A stretch of 19,652 nt of DNA, from contig URKU01000031.1 in the NCBI GenBank assembly GCA_900548515.1, positions 1 through 19,652 on the forward strand. Direction: 5' to 3'. Source of the DNA: an uncultured Collinsella sp. (GTDB lineage Bacteria; Actinomycetota; Coriobacteriia; Coriobacteriales; Coriobacteriaceae). Numbering within the stretch: position 1 is the stretch's first letter; every line of letters starts with the position of its first letter. Shown one piece after another: positions 6,870 to 15,467 of this stretch. Below the pieces are notes generated by a model, which made no database searches, was not told where the DNA came from, and was given only the letters and a program-made list of their open reading frames with translations. Both the position numbers and the translations under genes were made by a program.

Positions 6870-8075
6870 CTACTTGACCTCGATAAGCTCGTACTTGCTC
6901 GTGCCCAGGCCGATCTTCTCGGCGTGTGCGATACAGGTGCGCCAGTCGGTGTCGGGATGCGTGATGCAGAAGGGGTCCTTGGCCTGCTCGCCCCCCAGAT
7001 GCTCGTGGTTATGCTCCATCTTGGCCGCGCTATCGGTGAGCTCGGTGTTGGGCAGCGGCTCGGATGCCATGACGGCATCGGCACAGGCCTGGTCGATGGC
7101 GACCGGGTCAAAGCTCGCGAACATGCCGATATCGTTAACGATAGGCGTGTCGTTTTCGGGATGGCAATCGCAGTTGGGGCTGATATCCATGGCAAGCGAG
7201 ATATGGAAGCTCGGGCGGCCGTCGACGACGGCCTTAGTGTACTCGGCGATCTTGCAGTTGAGCACGTCGGCCGCGGCGTCATAGCCGGGCTTGATGCAGT
7301 CCTGGTTGCATGCCGCAATGCAGCGTCCGCAGCCCACGCAGCGATCGTGGTCGATGGTGGCCACGTGCACCGTGCGGGTGTTACCGTTGGCAAGCTCGCG
7401 CTCGCGGGCATCGTCAAACGAGATGGCGTCGTGCGCGCAGATCTTTTCGCAGGCACGGCAGCCAACGCAGTGCTCGGTCGCGACGTTCGGCTTGCCGGCG
7501 GCATGCTGCTCCATCTTGCCGGCACGGCTGCCGCCTCCCATGCCCAGGTTCTTCATGGCGCCGCCAAAGCCGGCCTGCTCATGGCCCTTAAAGTGGGTGA
7601 GGCTGATCACAATGTCGGCGTCCATGAGCGCCTGACCGATCTTGGCCTCGCGCACGTACTCGCCACCCTCGACCGGGACGAGCGCCTCGTCGGTACCTTT
7701 GAGGCCGTCGGCGATGATGATCTGGCAACCCGTGGCATACGGGGTAAAGCCGTTCTGGTAGGCGGTATCGATGTGCTCGAGCGCGTTTTTGCGGCTACCG
7801 ACATAGAGCGTGTTGCAGTCGGTGAGGAAGGGCTTGCCGCCCAGCTCCTTCACGACATCCGCGACGGCGCGGGCATAGTTGGGGCGCAAAAAGCTCAGGT
7901 TGCCCAGCTCGCCAAAGTGAATCTTCATGGCAACGAACTTGTTCTCAAAGTCGATCTGCTCAATACCGGCGCGTCGGATGAGGCGCTTGAGCTTGTCGAG
8001 TTGGCTCTCGCGAGCATGCGTGCGCAGGTTGGTGAAGTACACCTTAGCGGGTGCTGCGGGTGCGGTTGCGGTCAT
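6870..8075 (-). CDS. DUF362 domain protein with two [4Fe-4S] clusters
   Basis: This 401-residue cytoplasmic protein starts at the ATG at 8075 after GAGGGGA. The DUF362 core is recognisable by MKIHFGELGN (50-59), LTDCNTLYVGSR (84-95) and HFKGHEQAGFGGAMKNLGMG (161-180). A ferredoxin-like insert carries two CxxCxxCxxxC sets: Cys203, 206, 209, 213 and Cys246, 249, 252, 256. Further cysteines occur at CDCHPEND (302-309). Proteins of this type are common in anaerobes and presumed to be redox proteins, but no reaction is established. The gene stands alone, separated by a terminator on its downstream side and by a repeat-rich gap upstream. An electron-transfer role is inferred from the clusters only. 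Confidence 0.9.
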   Translation of the reverse strand: MTATAPAAPAKVYFTNLRTHARESQLDKLKRLIRRAGIEQIDFENKFVAMKIHFGELGNLSFLRPNYARAVADVVKELGGKPFLTDCNTLYVGSRKNALEHIDTAYQNGFTPYATGCQIIIADGLKGTDEALVPVEGGEYVREAKIGQALMDADIVISLTHFKGHEQAGFGGAMKNLGMGGGSRAGKMEQHAAGKPNVATEHCVGCRACEKICAHDAISFDDARERELANGNTRTVHVATIDHDRCVGCGRCIAACNQDCIKPGYDAAADVLNCKIAEYTKAVVDGRPSFHISLAMDISPNCDCHPENDTPIVNDIGMFASFDPVAIDQACADAVMASEPLPNTELTDSAAKMEHNHEHLGGEQAKDPFCITHPDTDWRTCIAHAEKIGLGTSKYELIEVK

Positions 8076-8118
8076 AGATATATCCCCTCGGTCTATATGG
8101 CGTTACAGACATAAGAGG

Positions 8119-8149
8119 ATGGTACCCGTTGAAGTAGGGTCGAAGTCAA
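8119..8149 (-). promoter_or_regulatory. Possible promoter of the DUF362 gene
   Basis: On the minus strand TTGACT (8144-8149) is followed after 19 bases by TACCAT (8119-8124), about 45 bases upstream of the ATG. The spacer is longer than ideal. Confidence 0.35.
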
Positions 8150-8172
8150 GCGCAAAACCGAGTCGTTAGGCG

Positions 8173-8275
8173 CTCATTGGGGACAGACTTAAATGAGTGC
8201 CGCCAGGGACAGTCCCTGCCAGCCCGGCCAGCGAGCCGGCGAATCGGCAAAGACTGTCCCCAACGACTAGTCGTT
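8173..8275. repeat. Composite GGGGACAG-type intergenic repeat, copy 1
   Basis: The left module begins CTCATTGGGGACAGACTT and matches copy 2 (11781) exactly over 25 bases. The right module (8205-8261) starts with the palindrome AGGGACAGTCCCT and ends with GACTGTCCCC, so GGGACAGTC and GACTGTCCC can close a stem around a GC-rich centre. It closes with the perfect 14-bp palindrome AACGACTAGTCGTT (8262-8275). Copy 2 holds two extra segments that this copy lacks. Such short palindromic modules resemble REP/BIME elements mobilised by RAYT transposases; none is encoded here. It lies just beyond the stop of the large permease and could act as its terminator. Confidence 0.7.
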
Positions 8276-8293
8276 TAAGAACGTCCCCAATTG

Positions 8294-10960
8294 CTACTCC
8301 TGCACCTTGAGGGCTTCGGCCAAGCTCACGCGCTTGATAGAGCGCGTGTGTAGCAGCGCCACGACCAGGTAGGTCGCAAAGCCGATGCCGACGCATGCAG
8401 CCATGGACCAAGCGGGCACGTAGATCTCGATATTGCCGTTGTAGGCGAGCAGCATCGAGCGGAAAATCGCGGTCAGCGAGCCAATGATCACAGGCAGGCT
8501 CAGCACGAGTGACACCGCCACGCACAGCGTAATCGAGCGGATGTACAGATGCGAGATCTCGCCATCGCGATAGCCAAAGACCTTCATGTAGCTGATCGAC
8601 CGGGCACTATGGTCGATCACAGCCTTGGTCAGCAGGTACATAAACAGCAGGAAGATAAACACCGCGAGCCCGACCATCATGCCGATCATTTTGCTCATCA
8701 TGCCGATGAACTGGTCACCCACGGCGCGCATGTCGTCGGGCGTGGTGTCGCCGGCAAAGTAGCGCGCGTCGAGGTCGAGCTTCTCGTCGCTCACATAGCC
8801 GTTAAAGTAGGCGGCGTCGTTGTCGAACAGCTCGTTAAAGTCGTCGATACTCATATAGATATTCATGTCCGACTTGGAGCCCCAGACACAGTCCTTGCCC
8901 GCGTACTCAAGGGAATAACGCTCGCCCTCGTACTTGTCGCTGAGCGCGACCTTCTGGCCCTCGCTCCAGCCAAACTTATCGAGCAGACCGCCGCCAAAGA
9001 CGACGCGCCCATCGCTGACGTTGAGGTCTTTCCAATAGCGCGAATCGGGCGAGATGCCGTAGACAGAAATCGTTTCCTCGCCATTACCATCGCCGCGGTC
9101 GTATTGCAGCTGGTAAACGGCATATTTCTCGGCCTGCGCGATTGCGCCCGCGCCGTTGTCGGTCGTATTGACCGGGTGGATATCGCCGTTGTCAGTGTCG
9201 ATTTTCGACGCCTTGTCAATCAGGTCGATAGCCTCGTCGCGGTTGCAGCCGAGGATATCGGCAAGGTCATCGAGGCGCGCATAAAGCGCATCCTTCTTGT
9301 CCTGAACCTTGGCGAGCGCGTCCTGCGCCGCGGCCAAGCTCTCGGCAGACGGAGCGCTGGTCGCGGCATCGGCTGCCGCCTGCGCCGCATCGGCCGCGTC
9401 GTCAAGCTCGTCATCGGCATCCTGAGCGGCGGAAAGCAGCGCGCCGTCAACCGACTGCAAGCGCTCGAGTGCCGACCACTGCTCGCGCTCCTCGGCAGTA
9501 CCCTCGAGCTCCAGCGGCGCCTTGAGCGTGTACTGGTGTTCGGCGACCAGGCTTGTCTCGAGGTTGTCCGCATAGTGCGTCATCGTGGGCAAAATCGCCA
9601 GGCCAAAGAGCAGCAGCAGCGACGCAAACGCAATGCCCACGAAGAGCGTGGCGAAGTTGCCCAGGTTGCGCAGGAAGATACGCAGGCGGAAGCGGGAAAC
9701 AAAACCCATGCGCTCCGGCAGCTGCAAGCCGCGCTTGGTGCCCGATTTGCCGCTCGCCTCGTGACGAAGGAACTGCAACGGCGTCTTGCCCATCTTGCGA
9801 AGCAGGCCCACCAGCGTGATGAGGATGAGCGCGGCGGCGGGAACCACGGCGCACTTCACAAAGATCTCCCAGCTCCAGTACACCTGGAAGGGCGGCAGGC
9901 TATACGAACCGTAATAGAGGCTGCGCATGGGCTCGGTAAAGAACACAACGCCGAGCGCAGTGCCCAAAAGCGCCGCGACCACGCCCACGATAGCGGGAAG
10001 CGCAAGGTAGTGCAGCACGATCTCGCGTCGACGATAGCCGCTGGCGAGCAGCGTGCCGATGATGGCGCTCTCCTCCTCGATGGTGGCGTCGGTAAGGACC
10101 ACAAAGACGAACGCCATGATCACGATGATGATGTCGAGCAGCGTCATCCACATCATGGAGTCGCCGTCTACGTCGTCGCGCGCGTAGCCAATGCCCTGGT
10201 TGGAATCGGCGTCGATGAGGTCATCCACGCGTGCATCGGCATCGGTCAGCGCCTCGACCATATCCTGCTCGGCATCGATGCGGTCTGCAGTGGAGAGATC
10301 GCGATCGGTAAAGGTAAAGGAATAGGTGTAGGCGGGTGCGCCGCCGGCGTCCTCGAGCGCGGCAAAGCCGGCGTCGCTGACCTCGGCCACGCCATAGGTG
10401 ATGGTGTTCACCGTAAAGTCCGAATTGTTGAGGAACAGCGCCTGGCTATCGGGCTGGGTCATGATGCCGCAGATGGTGTAGGTGCGGCCCTCAAGCTCGA
10501 CCTTATCGCCCACGGACAGGTTGTTATTGGTGGCAAAAACTCGATCGATGGCCACCTCGTCGTCCGCCTTGGGTTCCCTGCCCTCACAGTAGGACGCGAT
10601 ATCGACCTTGGTGCGGTGCGCATAGGTGCGCAGCGTGCGCTTGGTGCCGTCGTCGCCGGCGGTCTTTTTGATGATGGCGTCGATGGAGAAATTCTTGTAG
10701 AGCGTGACGCCGCCGACATCGCCGGCCGCGTCCTCGGCAGCCTTGAGCTGGTCTTTGGTGGCCTCGAAGGAGGTGGTCACGCGGCCGTCCTCGATCGTGT
10801 ACGCATCGCGCATGTCGTCGATAAGGCAACCGATGGAGTGGGCCGCGAGCAAAAAGCCCGAGGTGAGGGCGATGCTTCCGCACATAAGAAGAAAGATGCC
10901 CAGGTACTTGCCGATATTGCGGCGCAGCTCGCGCGGGAGACGTTTTGCGAGAGGTGTCAT
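8294..10960 (-). CDS. FtsX/MacB-family ABC transporter permease
   Basis: The ATG at 10960 gives 888 residues; an in-frame TTG five codons earlier overlaps the stop of the ATPase gene and is less likely. About eight membrane helices are visible near residues 19-41, 272-293, 320-342, 370-387, 437-460, 740-770, 800-830 and 850-880. This is the duplicated FtsX layout with two large extracellular regions. The cytoplasmic loop after helix 2 (IGTLLASGYRRREI) and its C-terminal counterpart (YMKVFGYRDGEI) are typical coupling motifs. The second extracellular region contains an Asp/Ala-rich helical stretch at about 512-570, probably a coiled coil. It pairs with the ATPase gene 8 bases upstream. Such exporters handle peptides, lipoproteins or antimicrobial compounds; the substrate is unknown. 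Confidence 0.9.
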   Translation of the reverse strand: MTPLAKRLPRELRRNIGKYLGIFLLMCGSIALTSGFLLAAHSIGCLIDDMRDAYTIEDGRVTTSFEATKDQLKAAEDAAGDVGGVTLYKNFSIDAIIKKTAGDDGTKRTLRTYAHRTKVDIASYCEGREPKADDEVAIDRVFATNNNLSVGDKVELEGRTYTICGIMTQPDSQALFLNNSDFTVNTITYGVAEVSDAGFAALEDAGGAPAYTYSFTFTDRDLSTADRIDAEQDMVEALTDADARVDDLIDADSNQGIGYARDDVDGDSMMWMTLLDIIIVIMAFVFVVLTDATIEEESAIIGTLLASGYRRREIVLHYLALPAIVGVVAALLGTALGVVFFTEPMRSLYYGSYSLPPFQVYWSWEIFVKCAVVPAAALILITLVGLLRKMGKTPLQFLRHEASGKSGTKRGLQLPERMGFVSRFRLRIFLRNLGNFATLFVGIAFASLLLLFGLAILPTMTHYADNLETSLVAEHQYTLKAPLELEGTAEEREQWSALERLQSVDGALLSAAQDADDELDDAADAAQAAADAATSAPSAESLAAAQDALAKVQDKKDALYARLDDLADILGCNRDEAIDLIDKASKIDTDNGDIHPVNTTDNGAGAIAQAEKYAVYQLQYDRGDGNGEETISVYGISPDSRYWKDLNVSDGRVVFGGGLLDKFGWSEGQKVALSDKYEGERYSLEYAGKDCVWGSKSDMNIYMSIDDFNELFDNDAAYFNGYVSDEKLDLDARYFAGDTTPDDMRAVGDQFIGMMSKMIGMMVGLAVFIFLLFMYLLTKAVIDHSARSISYMKVFGYRDGEISHLYIRSITLCVAVSLVLSLPVIIGSLTAIFRSMLLAYNGNIEIYVPAWSMAACVGIGFATYLVVALLHTRSIKRVSLAEALKVQE

Positions 10961-10968
10961 GGCGCCGC

Positions 10969-11682
<714 letters not shown>

Positions 11683-11723
11683 GCTATCCCCCGTTGTTAG
11701 CCTTCTGCTACTTTTCTAGGCTA

Positions 11724-11751
11724 ATAGTAAACCCGGGCGAACTATTTTTAA
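11724..11751 (-). promoter_or_regulatory. Probable promoter of the MacB-like operon
   Basis: On the minus strand TTAAAA (11746-11751) and TACTAT (11724-11729) have a 16-base spacer. They lie in the only AT-rich part of the gap, about 40 bases before the ATG. Confidence 0.45.
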
Positions 11752-11772
11752 GCGACGTGCGCGAACTATTTT
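11737..11772. promoter_or_regulatory. Pair of 12-bp direct repeats at the MacB-like promoter
   Basis: GCGAACTATTTT occurs at 11737-11748 and 11761-11772, exactly 24 bases apart. One copy overlaps the proposed -35 box and the other is upstream. Same-face direct repeats at this place resemble binding sites for an activator such as an OmpR-type regulator. Confidence 0.5.
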
Positions 11773-11780
11773 CCAACCTA

Positions 11781-11838
11781 CTCATTGGGGACAGACTTAA
11801 ATGAGTGAAATCGCTCATTTAAGTCTGTCCCCAATGAG
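11781..11838. repeat. Perfect 25-bp inverted repeat (left module of copy 2)
   Basis: Arms at 11781-11805 and 11814-11838 are perfectly complementary, beginning CTCATTGGGGACAG, around the 8-base loop TGAAATCG. The left arm is identical to 8173-8197. On either strand this would form a very stable hairpin. Confidence 0.85.
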
Positions 11839-11939
11839 TGCCGCTAGGGACGCTCTTTCGCCACCCGGCAGATAGGGACAGTCCCTGCCAGCCCTGCCGG
11901 CGAGCCGGCGAATCGGCAAAGACTGTCCCCAATGACTAG
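11781..11939. repeat. Composite GGGGACAG-type intergenic repeat, copy 2
   Basis: This is the longer relative of the repeat at 8173. After the 25-bp hairpin comes TGCCGCTAGGGAC, an extra segment of about 28 bases absent from copy 1, then the AGGGACAGTCCCT module (11874-11886) ending in GACTGTCCCC (11921-11930) and AATGACTAG. Both copies have the same orientation and bracket the MacB-like operon. It also lies directly beyond the stop of the ABC-2 permease gene, so it may end that operon. Confidence 0.75.
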
Positions 11940-11943
11940 GTGG

Positions 11944-13149
11944 CTAGGCGTGGGATTTGTTGTGGGCGAGGGCTAGGCCTACGGCGGCGATGGCCGCGGC
12001 AAAGAGCACTGTGACGCCCAGATCGCAAGCGATGTCGCCCAGCACGGTGGACGTCAGGTCCGCGGCGAGCGCCTTGCCAATCGCGTCGTTCACCCAATAC
12101 GTCGGCACAAAATGCGCCGCGGTCTGCACGGCTGGGCCCATCAGCGACAGCGGCATCCAGGCGCCGCCCAAAAACGTCATGAGCATGCCGAGCAGGTTGC
12201 CCACACCGTTGAGCAGCTCCTCACGCGCACCCAGGCTCGAAAGGGCAAAGCCAACGGCCAGAGGCGTGCACGCCAGGGCAAACGTCGCCGCCAGTGCCAG
12301 ACACACGCGACCCACGCCGACCTCGACAACCGCGCCGGCAAAGCCCACGACGCCCATCATGCTCGACACAAACCAGATGCAGACGGTGAGCACCGCGGCA
12401 GCCGCAAACACGGCAAGCGAACGCTGGCGCCCGGAGATTGGGCCGGCCTCCATGCGGCGCACGCGCTCGGGCTCGTTCATGCCCGAGAACACCAGCCCCA
12501 CCGACACGATGACAGACGAGATGATCGCGTACGCACCAAAGTTGAAATACGACTCGAGCGTGGCGGCGGCTGTCGAGTCAACCTTGACCTGCTCGATCTC
12601 GACCTTGGCGCGCTTCGCGGCCGCATGCTCGGCAGCCTTGGCGACGCTACCGTTAGAGGCGGCGGGCTCAAGTGCGGCCGCAGCGCCCGCGAGCGAGATC
12701 CAGCGCGAGGCCTCGGCAGACGAAAGCGCCGCCGCCATGGTGCCGGAACCATAGGTCACGTCGAGCTTGGGCAGGGCCTCCCCCGCACGGGCGGCTGCAA
12801 CAAGATCGTCCTCAAACCCCTCCGGGATAAAGAACACGCAGTCGGCGCTGCCCTTGGCGCTGTTGCTCTTGGATAGCGCGTCCGCAAGGTCGTAGGTGTC
12901 GTCGCCGACGCCCGTGACCAGCTCAAAACGAGAACCCAGATGCTTGGTAAGCGCCCGCGAAAGGTCGCTATTGTCGCGGTCGACCACGATCACGTTGGCA
13001 TCGTAGGGCTTGTACTCGGTAAGCTGCGACGAGTTCCAGCTCACCGAGGCCGCGATGAACACGCCCATGAGCGAGATGAACACCGTGTAGATGAGCAGGT
13101 AGAACGGGTGCGCCAGCGCCATGCGAAGCGCGGTCTTAAAGGTGCTCAT
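11944..13149 (-). CDS. ABC-2 type transporter permease (second of pair)
   Basis: The ATG at 13149 (401 residues) follows AAGGAG at ideal spacing and is chosen over an in-frame TTG at 13164. One helix lies near residues 15-36. A large extracellular region follows to about 200 (VIVVDRDNSDLSRALTKHLG and an Ala-rich helical part). Five or six helices occupy the C-terminal half, with conserved-looking loops GMNEPERVRRMEAGPIS and NLLGMLMTFLGGAWMP. This is the ABC-2/YhgE-like exporter layout. It overlaps the preceding permease gene by 14 bases, so the two are translationally coupled and probably form a heterodimer. It is the last gene of the operon. Confidence 0.85.
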   Translation of the reverse strand: MSTFKTALRMALAHPFYLLIYTVFISLMGVFIAASVSWNSSQLTEYKPYDANVIVVDRDNSDLSRALTKHLGSRFELVTGVGDDTYDLADALSKSNSAKGSADCVFFIPEGFEDDLVAAARAGEALPKLDVTYGSGTMAAALSSAEASRWISLAGAAAALEPAASNGSVAKAAEHAAAKRAKVEIEQVKVDSTAAATLESYFNFGAYAIISSVIVSVGLVFSGMNEPERVRRMEAGPISGRQRSLAVFAAAAVLTVCIWFVSSMMGVVGFAGAVVEVGVGRVCLALAATFALACTPLAVGFALSSLGAREELLNGVGNLLGMLMTFLGGAWMPLSLMGPAVQTAAHFVPTYWVNDAIGKALAADLTSTVLGDIACDLGVTVLFAAAIAAVGLALAHNKSHA

Positions 13150-14323
13150 AGCGGCTCCTTCCAAAGATCAGCGTAGCGGCGGCGACAAACACCAGGGCCA
13201 TGAGGACCAGCGCGCCCGCGCGAACGGCAAAGGGACCCAGGTCCTCAAAGAAATACAGGCGGTTGAACATGTCACAGATAAGCTTGACGGGGTTGAGCCA
13301 ACACTCGGCCGGGCAGGCGCGGGCGACGTCGTCGGCAAGCGCCATCGCCGGCTCGCCGTAGAGGCCGGCGAACAGGGCGCACGTGGTGGCAAAGCCCGTG
13401 AGGATGCCCGACTTGGACGCCTTGCCGCCCTTAACGGGAAGCGTGCCCACAAAGAGCCCCAGGCCCGTGGCGGCAAGCGCGGACACAGCGCCACCTATCA
13501 GACACAGCCCCTCGCGCCCGCCAAAGTCGACGCCCACGACCAGGTGCACGTAGCCGATTGCGATCGTCATCGAGGCAAAGGAGACCAGCCACGAGCCCAC
13601 AAAGATACCGGCCAGCGACGCCGTCTTGGAAAGACCGCCCACACAGCGACGCGCACCAAGGCCCGACAGATTGGGCTGCAGGTCGACGACGCTCAAGGCG
13701 GCAAACTCCGCAGACATCATCGCGACCAGGCCAAAAAGCGCGTAATAGTAGATGACCGTGCCATCGGGCGTGGTGCGTGTCAGGCTTACGCGGCGGGTAC
13801 CGCCCTCGAGCGATAGAGCGCGCGCAACCGCCTCCGGGTCGGCGAGCGCCGCCGGGTTGTCCTGGGCAATCTGGGACATGAGCTCGGCATTTTGTGTATA
13901 CGAGCTTGCCACCGTCTCCAGAATACTGCGGTCGGTGAGCACCGACGTCGCACGCGAGCTGCCATAGCTCGAAAGCAACGTGAGTTTGGGCGTGCCCGCA
14001 TCGTCGACCGTATAGATGCCCGCGACCTCGCCGGCCTTAAGCGCACGGTTCGCATCGGCTGCGTCGTCGCACTCGTGGATCTCGAGCAGCTGGTCGTCGC
14101 CTTCCTTGGCAAGCGACGTCGCCACGTCCTTAAAGGTCGAGGCGTCCCAGGCCTCATCCGCTACGACGGCCACCGGCACCGGGTCGACCGTGCCGTCGGA
14201 GCTGAGGTTCGCAAACATAAACATGAACATCGTGGAAAGCGCGACGGGAAAGATCGCGCCCCAGACCCACGTGCTCGGCCGGCGCAGCAGCGTCTTGACC
14301 GTAGTGATGATGGTGTTGAACAT
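13136..14323 (-). CDS. ABC-2 type transporter permease (first of pair)
   Basis: This 395-residue protein starts at the ATG at 14323 after GGGGG. A helix at about 20-38 is followed by an extracellular region (to about 185), then five helices, including YYYALFGLVAMMSAEFAALS, GSWLVSFASMTIAIGYVHLV and GALVLMALVFVAAATLIFG. The layout matches that of the partner permease encoded next. It begins 9 bases after the ATPase stop. In LnrMN-type systems two such permeases form the export channel for amphipathic antibiotics. That function is inferred here from gene order only. Confidence 0.85.
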   Translation of the reverse strand: MFNTIITTVKTLLRRPSTWVWGAIFPVALSTMFMFMFANLSSDGTVDPVPVAVVADEAWDASTFKDVATSLAKEGDDQLLEIHECDDAADANRALKAGEVAGIYTVDDAGTPKLTLLSSYGSSRATSVLTDRSILETVASSYTQNAELMSQIAQDNPAALADPEAVARALSLEGGTRRVSLTRTTPDGTVIYYYALFGLVAMMSAEFAALSVVDLQPNLSGLGARRCVGGLSKTASLAGIFVGSWLVSFASMTIAIGYVHLVVGVDFGGREGLCLIGGAVSALAATGLGLFVGTLPVKGGKASKSGILTGFATTCALFAGLYGEPAMALADDVARACPAECWLNPVKLICDMFNRLYFFEDLGPFAVRAGALVLMALVFVAAATLIFGRSRYEHL

Positions 14324-14332
14324 GACTGCCCC

Positions 14333-15271
14333 CTAGTCGCGCAGCTCGCGGCCGGTGATCTCGAGGAACACGTCGTTGAGGGTCGGCGGTTCGGAATAGA
14401 TGCGGCCGAGCGGCACGTCATGCGAGCGCAGCGCATCGAGAATGTCCGTCAGGTTGTGCGGGCTCGCTTCGCACGAAAACGTGAGCTGTCCCGCCGTTGC
14501 CGAAAGGTCCAGAACGTGCGGCAGGCTTGCGACGGCACCGAGCGCCGCACTCGGAACCTCGCCGACCTCGATTACAATCTTCTCGCCCATCTGAATCATG
14601 CGCTTGAGCTCGTCGTTGGTGCCCTGCGCCAGCACGCGGCCGCCGTCCATGATCATGATGCGGCTGCAAATCTGCTCGACTTCCTCCATGTAATGGCTGG
14701 TATACACCACCGTGGCGCCCTCGTCGCGCAGGCGGCAGATGCCCTCCAGGATGGCGTTGCGGCTCTGCGGGTCGACCGCCACCGTGGGCTCGTCAAAAAA
14801 GATAAGCTCGGGCTTGTGCGCGATACCGCAGGCAATGTTGAGGCGACGCGCCAGGCCACCCGAGAGCTTGCCGGGGCGGAACTTGGTAAAGTCGCCCAGC
14901 CCGACAAAGTCGATCGCCTCGTCCACCAGCGCGCGGCGGCGCTTGCGGTCGTTGACGTAGAGGCTGCAGAAATAGTCAATGTTCTCGCGCACCGTGAGCT
15001 CGTCGAATACCGCCACCTGCTGCGGCACCACGCCGATGCGGCGCTTGAGGTCGTAGCGGGCGGGTGTCATGGGCTCGCCGAACAGCTCGATGGTGCCCTT
15101 GTCGTAGGCGAGCAGCTGCAGGATGCAGTTGATGGACGTGGTCTTGCCCGAGCCGTTGGGGCCCAGCAGGCCAAAGATCTCGCCGGGGGCGATACTCAGG
15201 TTAAAGTGGTCGAGTGCAATAAGATCGTCATAGCGCTTGACGAGGTTTTCGACGTGGACGATGTCTGTCAT
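14333..15271 (-). CDS. ABC-2 exporter ATP-binding protein
   Basis: The ATG at 15271 (312 residues) follows GAAGGG; the longer in-frame start upstream has no such site and adds a non-homologous leader. Motifs: Walker A GPNGSGKTT (37-45), Q-loop near Gln84-85, signature LSGGLARR (136-143), Walker B LIFFDEPT (156-163) and switch His193. The C-terminal 90 residues (from about 220) form the accessory domain seen in antibiotic-exporter ATPases, including the final PTLNDVFLEITGREL. It heads an operon with two permeases. It is divergent from a two-component pair, the order found in LnrLMN and related drug-response exporters. Confidence 0.93.
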   Translation of the reverse strand: MTDIVHVENLVKRYDDLIALDHFNLSIAPGEIFGLLGPNGSGKTTSINCILQLLAYDKGTIELFGEPMTPARYDLKRRIGVVPQQVAVFDELTVRENIDYFCSLYVNDRKRRRALVDEAIDFVGLGDFTKFRPGKLSGGLARRLNIACGIAHKPELIFFDEPTVAVDPQSRNAILEGICRLRDEGATVVYTSHYMEEVEQICSRIMIMDGGRVLAQGTNDELKRMIQMGEKIVIEVGEVPSAALGAVASLPHVLDLSATAGQLTFSCEASPHNLTDILDALRSHDVPLGRIYSEPPTLNDVFLEITGRELRD

Positions 15272-15347
15272 GAGGCGGCCCTTCTGTTGCTTGCGGCCCG
15301 GTACGATTGCATCATCGCAGGAGCGGACGGCGCGCACCAGTGAGCTT

Positions 15348-15420
15348 TGTCACGAGTGCGGGGCGGTCGCGTGGCCTGCTGACGCGACCGCCCCGCCGCG
15401 TGGGAGGAATGTCACGCTTG
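15348..15420. promoter_or_regulatory. Hairpin flanked by direct repeats in the divergent exporter/kinase promoter region
   Basis: A perfect 15-bp inverted repeat (GCGGGGCGGTCGCGT at 15358-15372, complement at 15382-15396, 9-base loop) is flanked by TGTCACGAGTG (15348-15358) and TGTCACGCTTG (15410-15420), 62 bases apart. No T tract follows on either strand, so it is not a standard terminator. It may be the regulator's control region, though this is unproved. Confidence 0.55.
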
Positions 15421-15455
15421 CTCTGAGTGGCGCCTCCCCCGTGCGCGGCATCGCG

Positions 15456-15461
15456 TACAAT
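15456..15461 (+). promoter_or_regulatory. -10 box of the sensor kinase gene, predicting a leaderless mRNA
   Basis: TACAAT ends 6 bases before the ATG at 15468, so the expected transcription start coincides with the A of the start codon. No ribosome binding site precedes this ATG, which agrees. The -35 region is poor. Confidence 0.5.
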
Positions 15462-15467
15462 ACCCGT

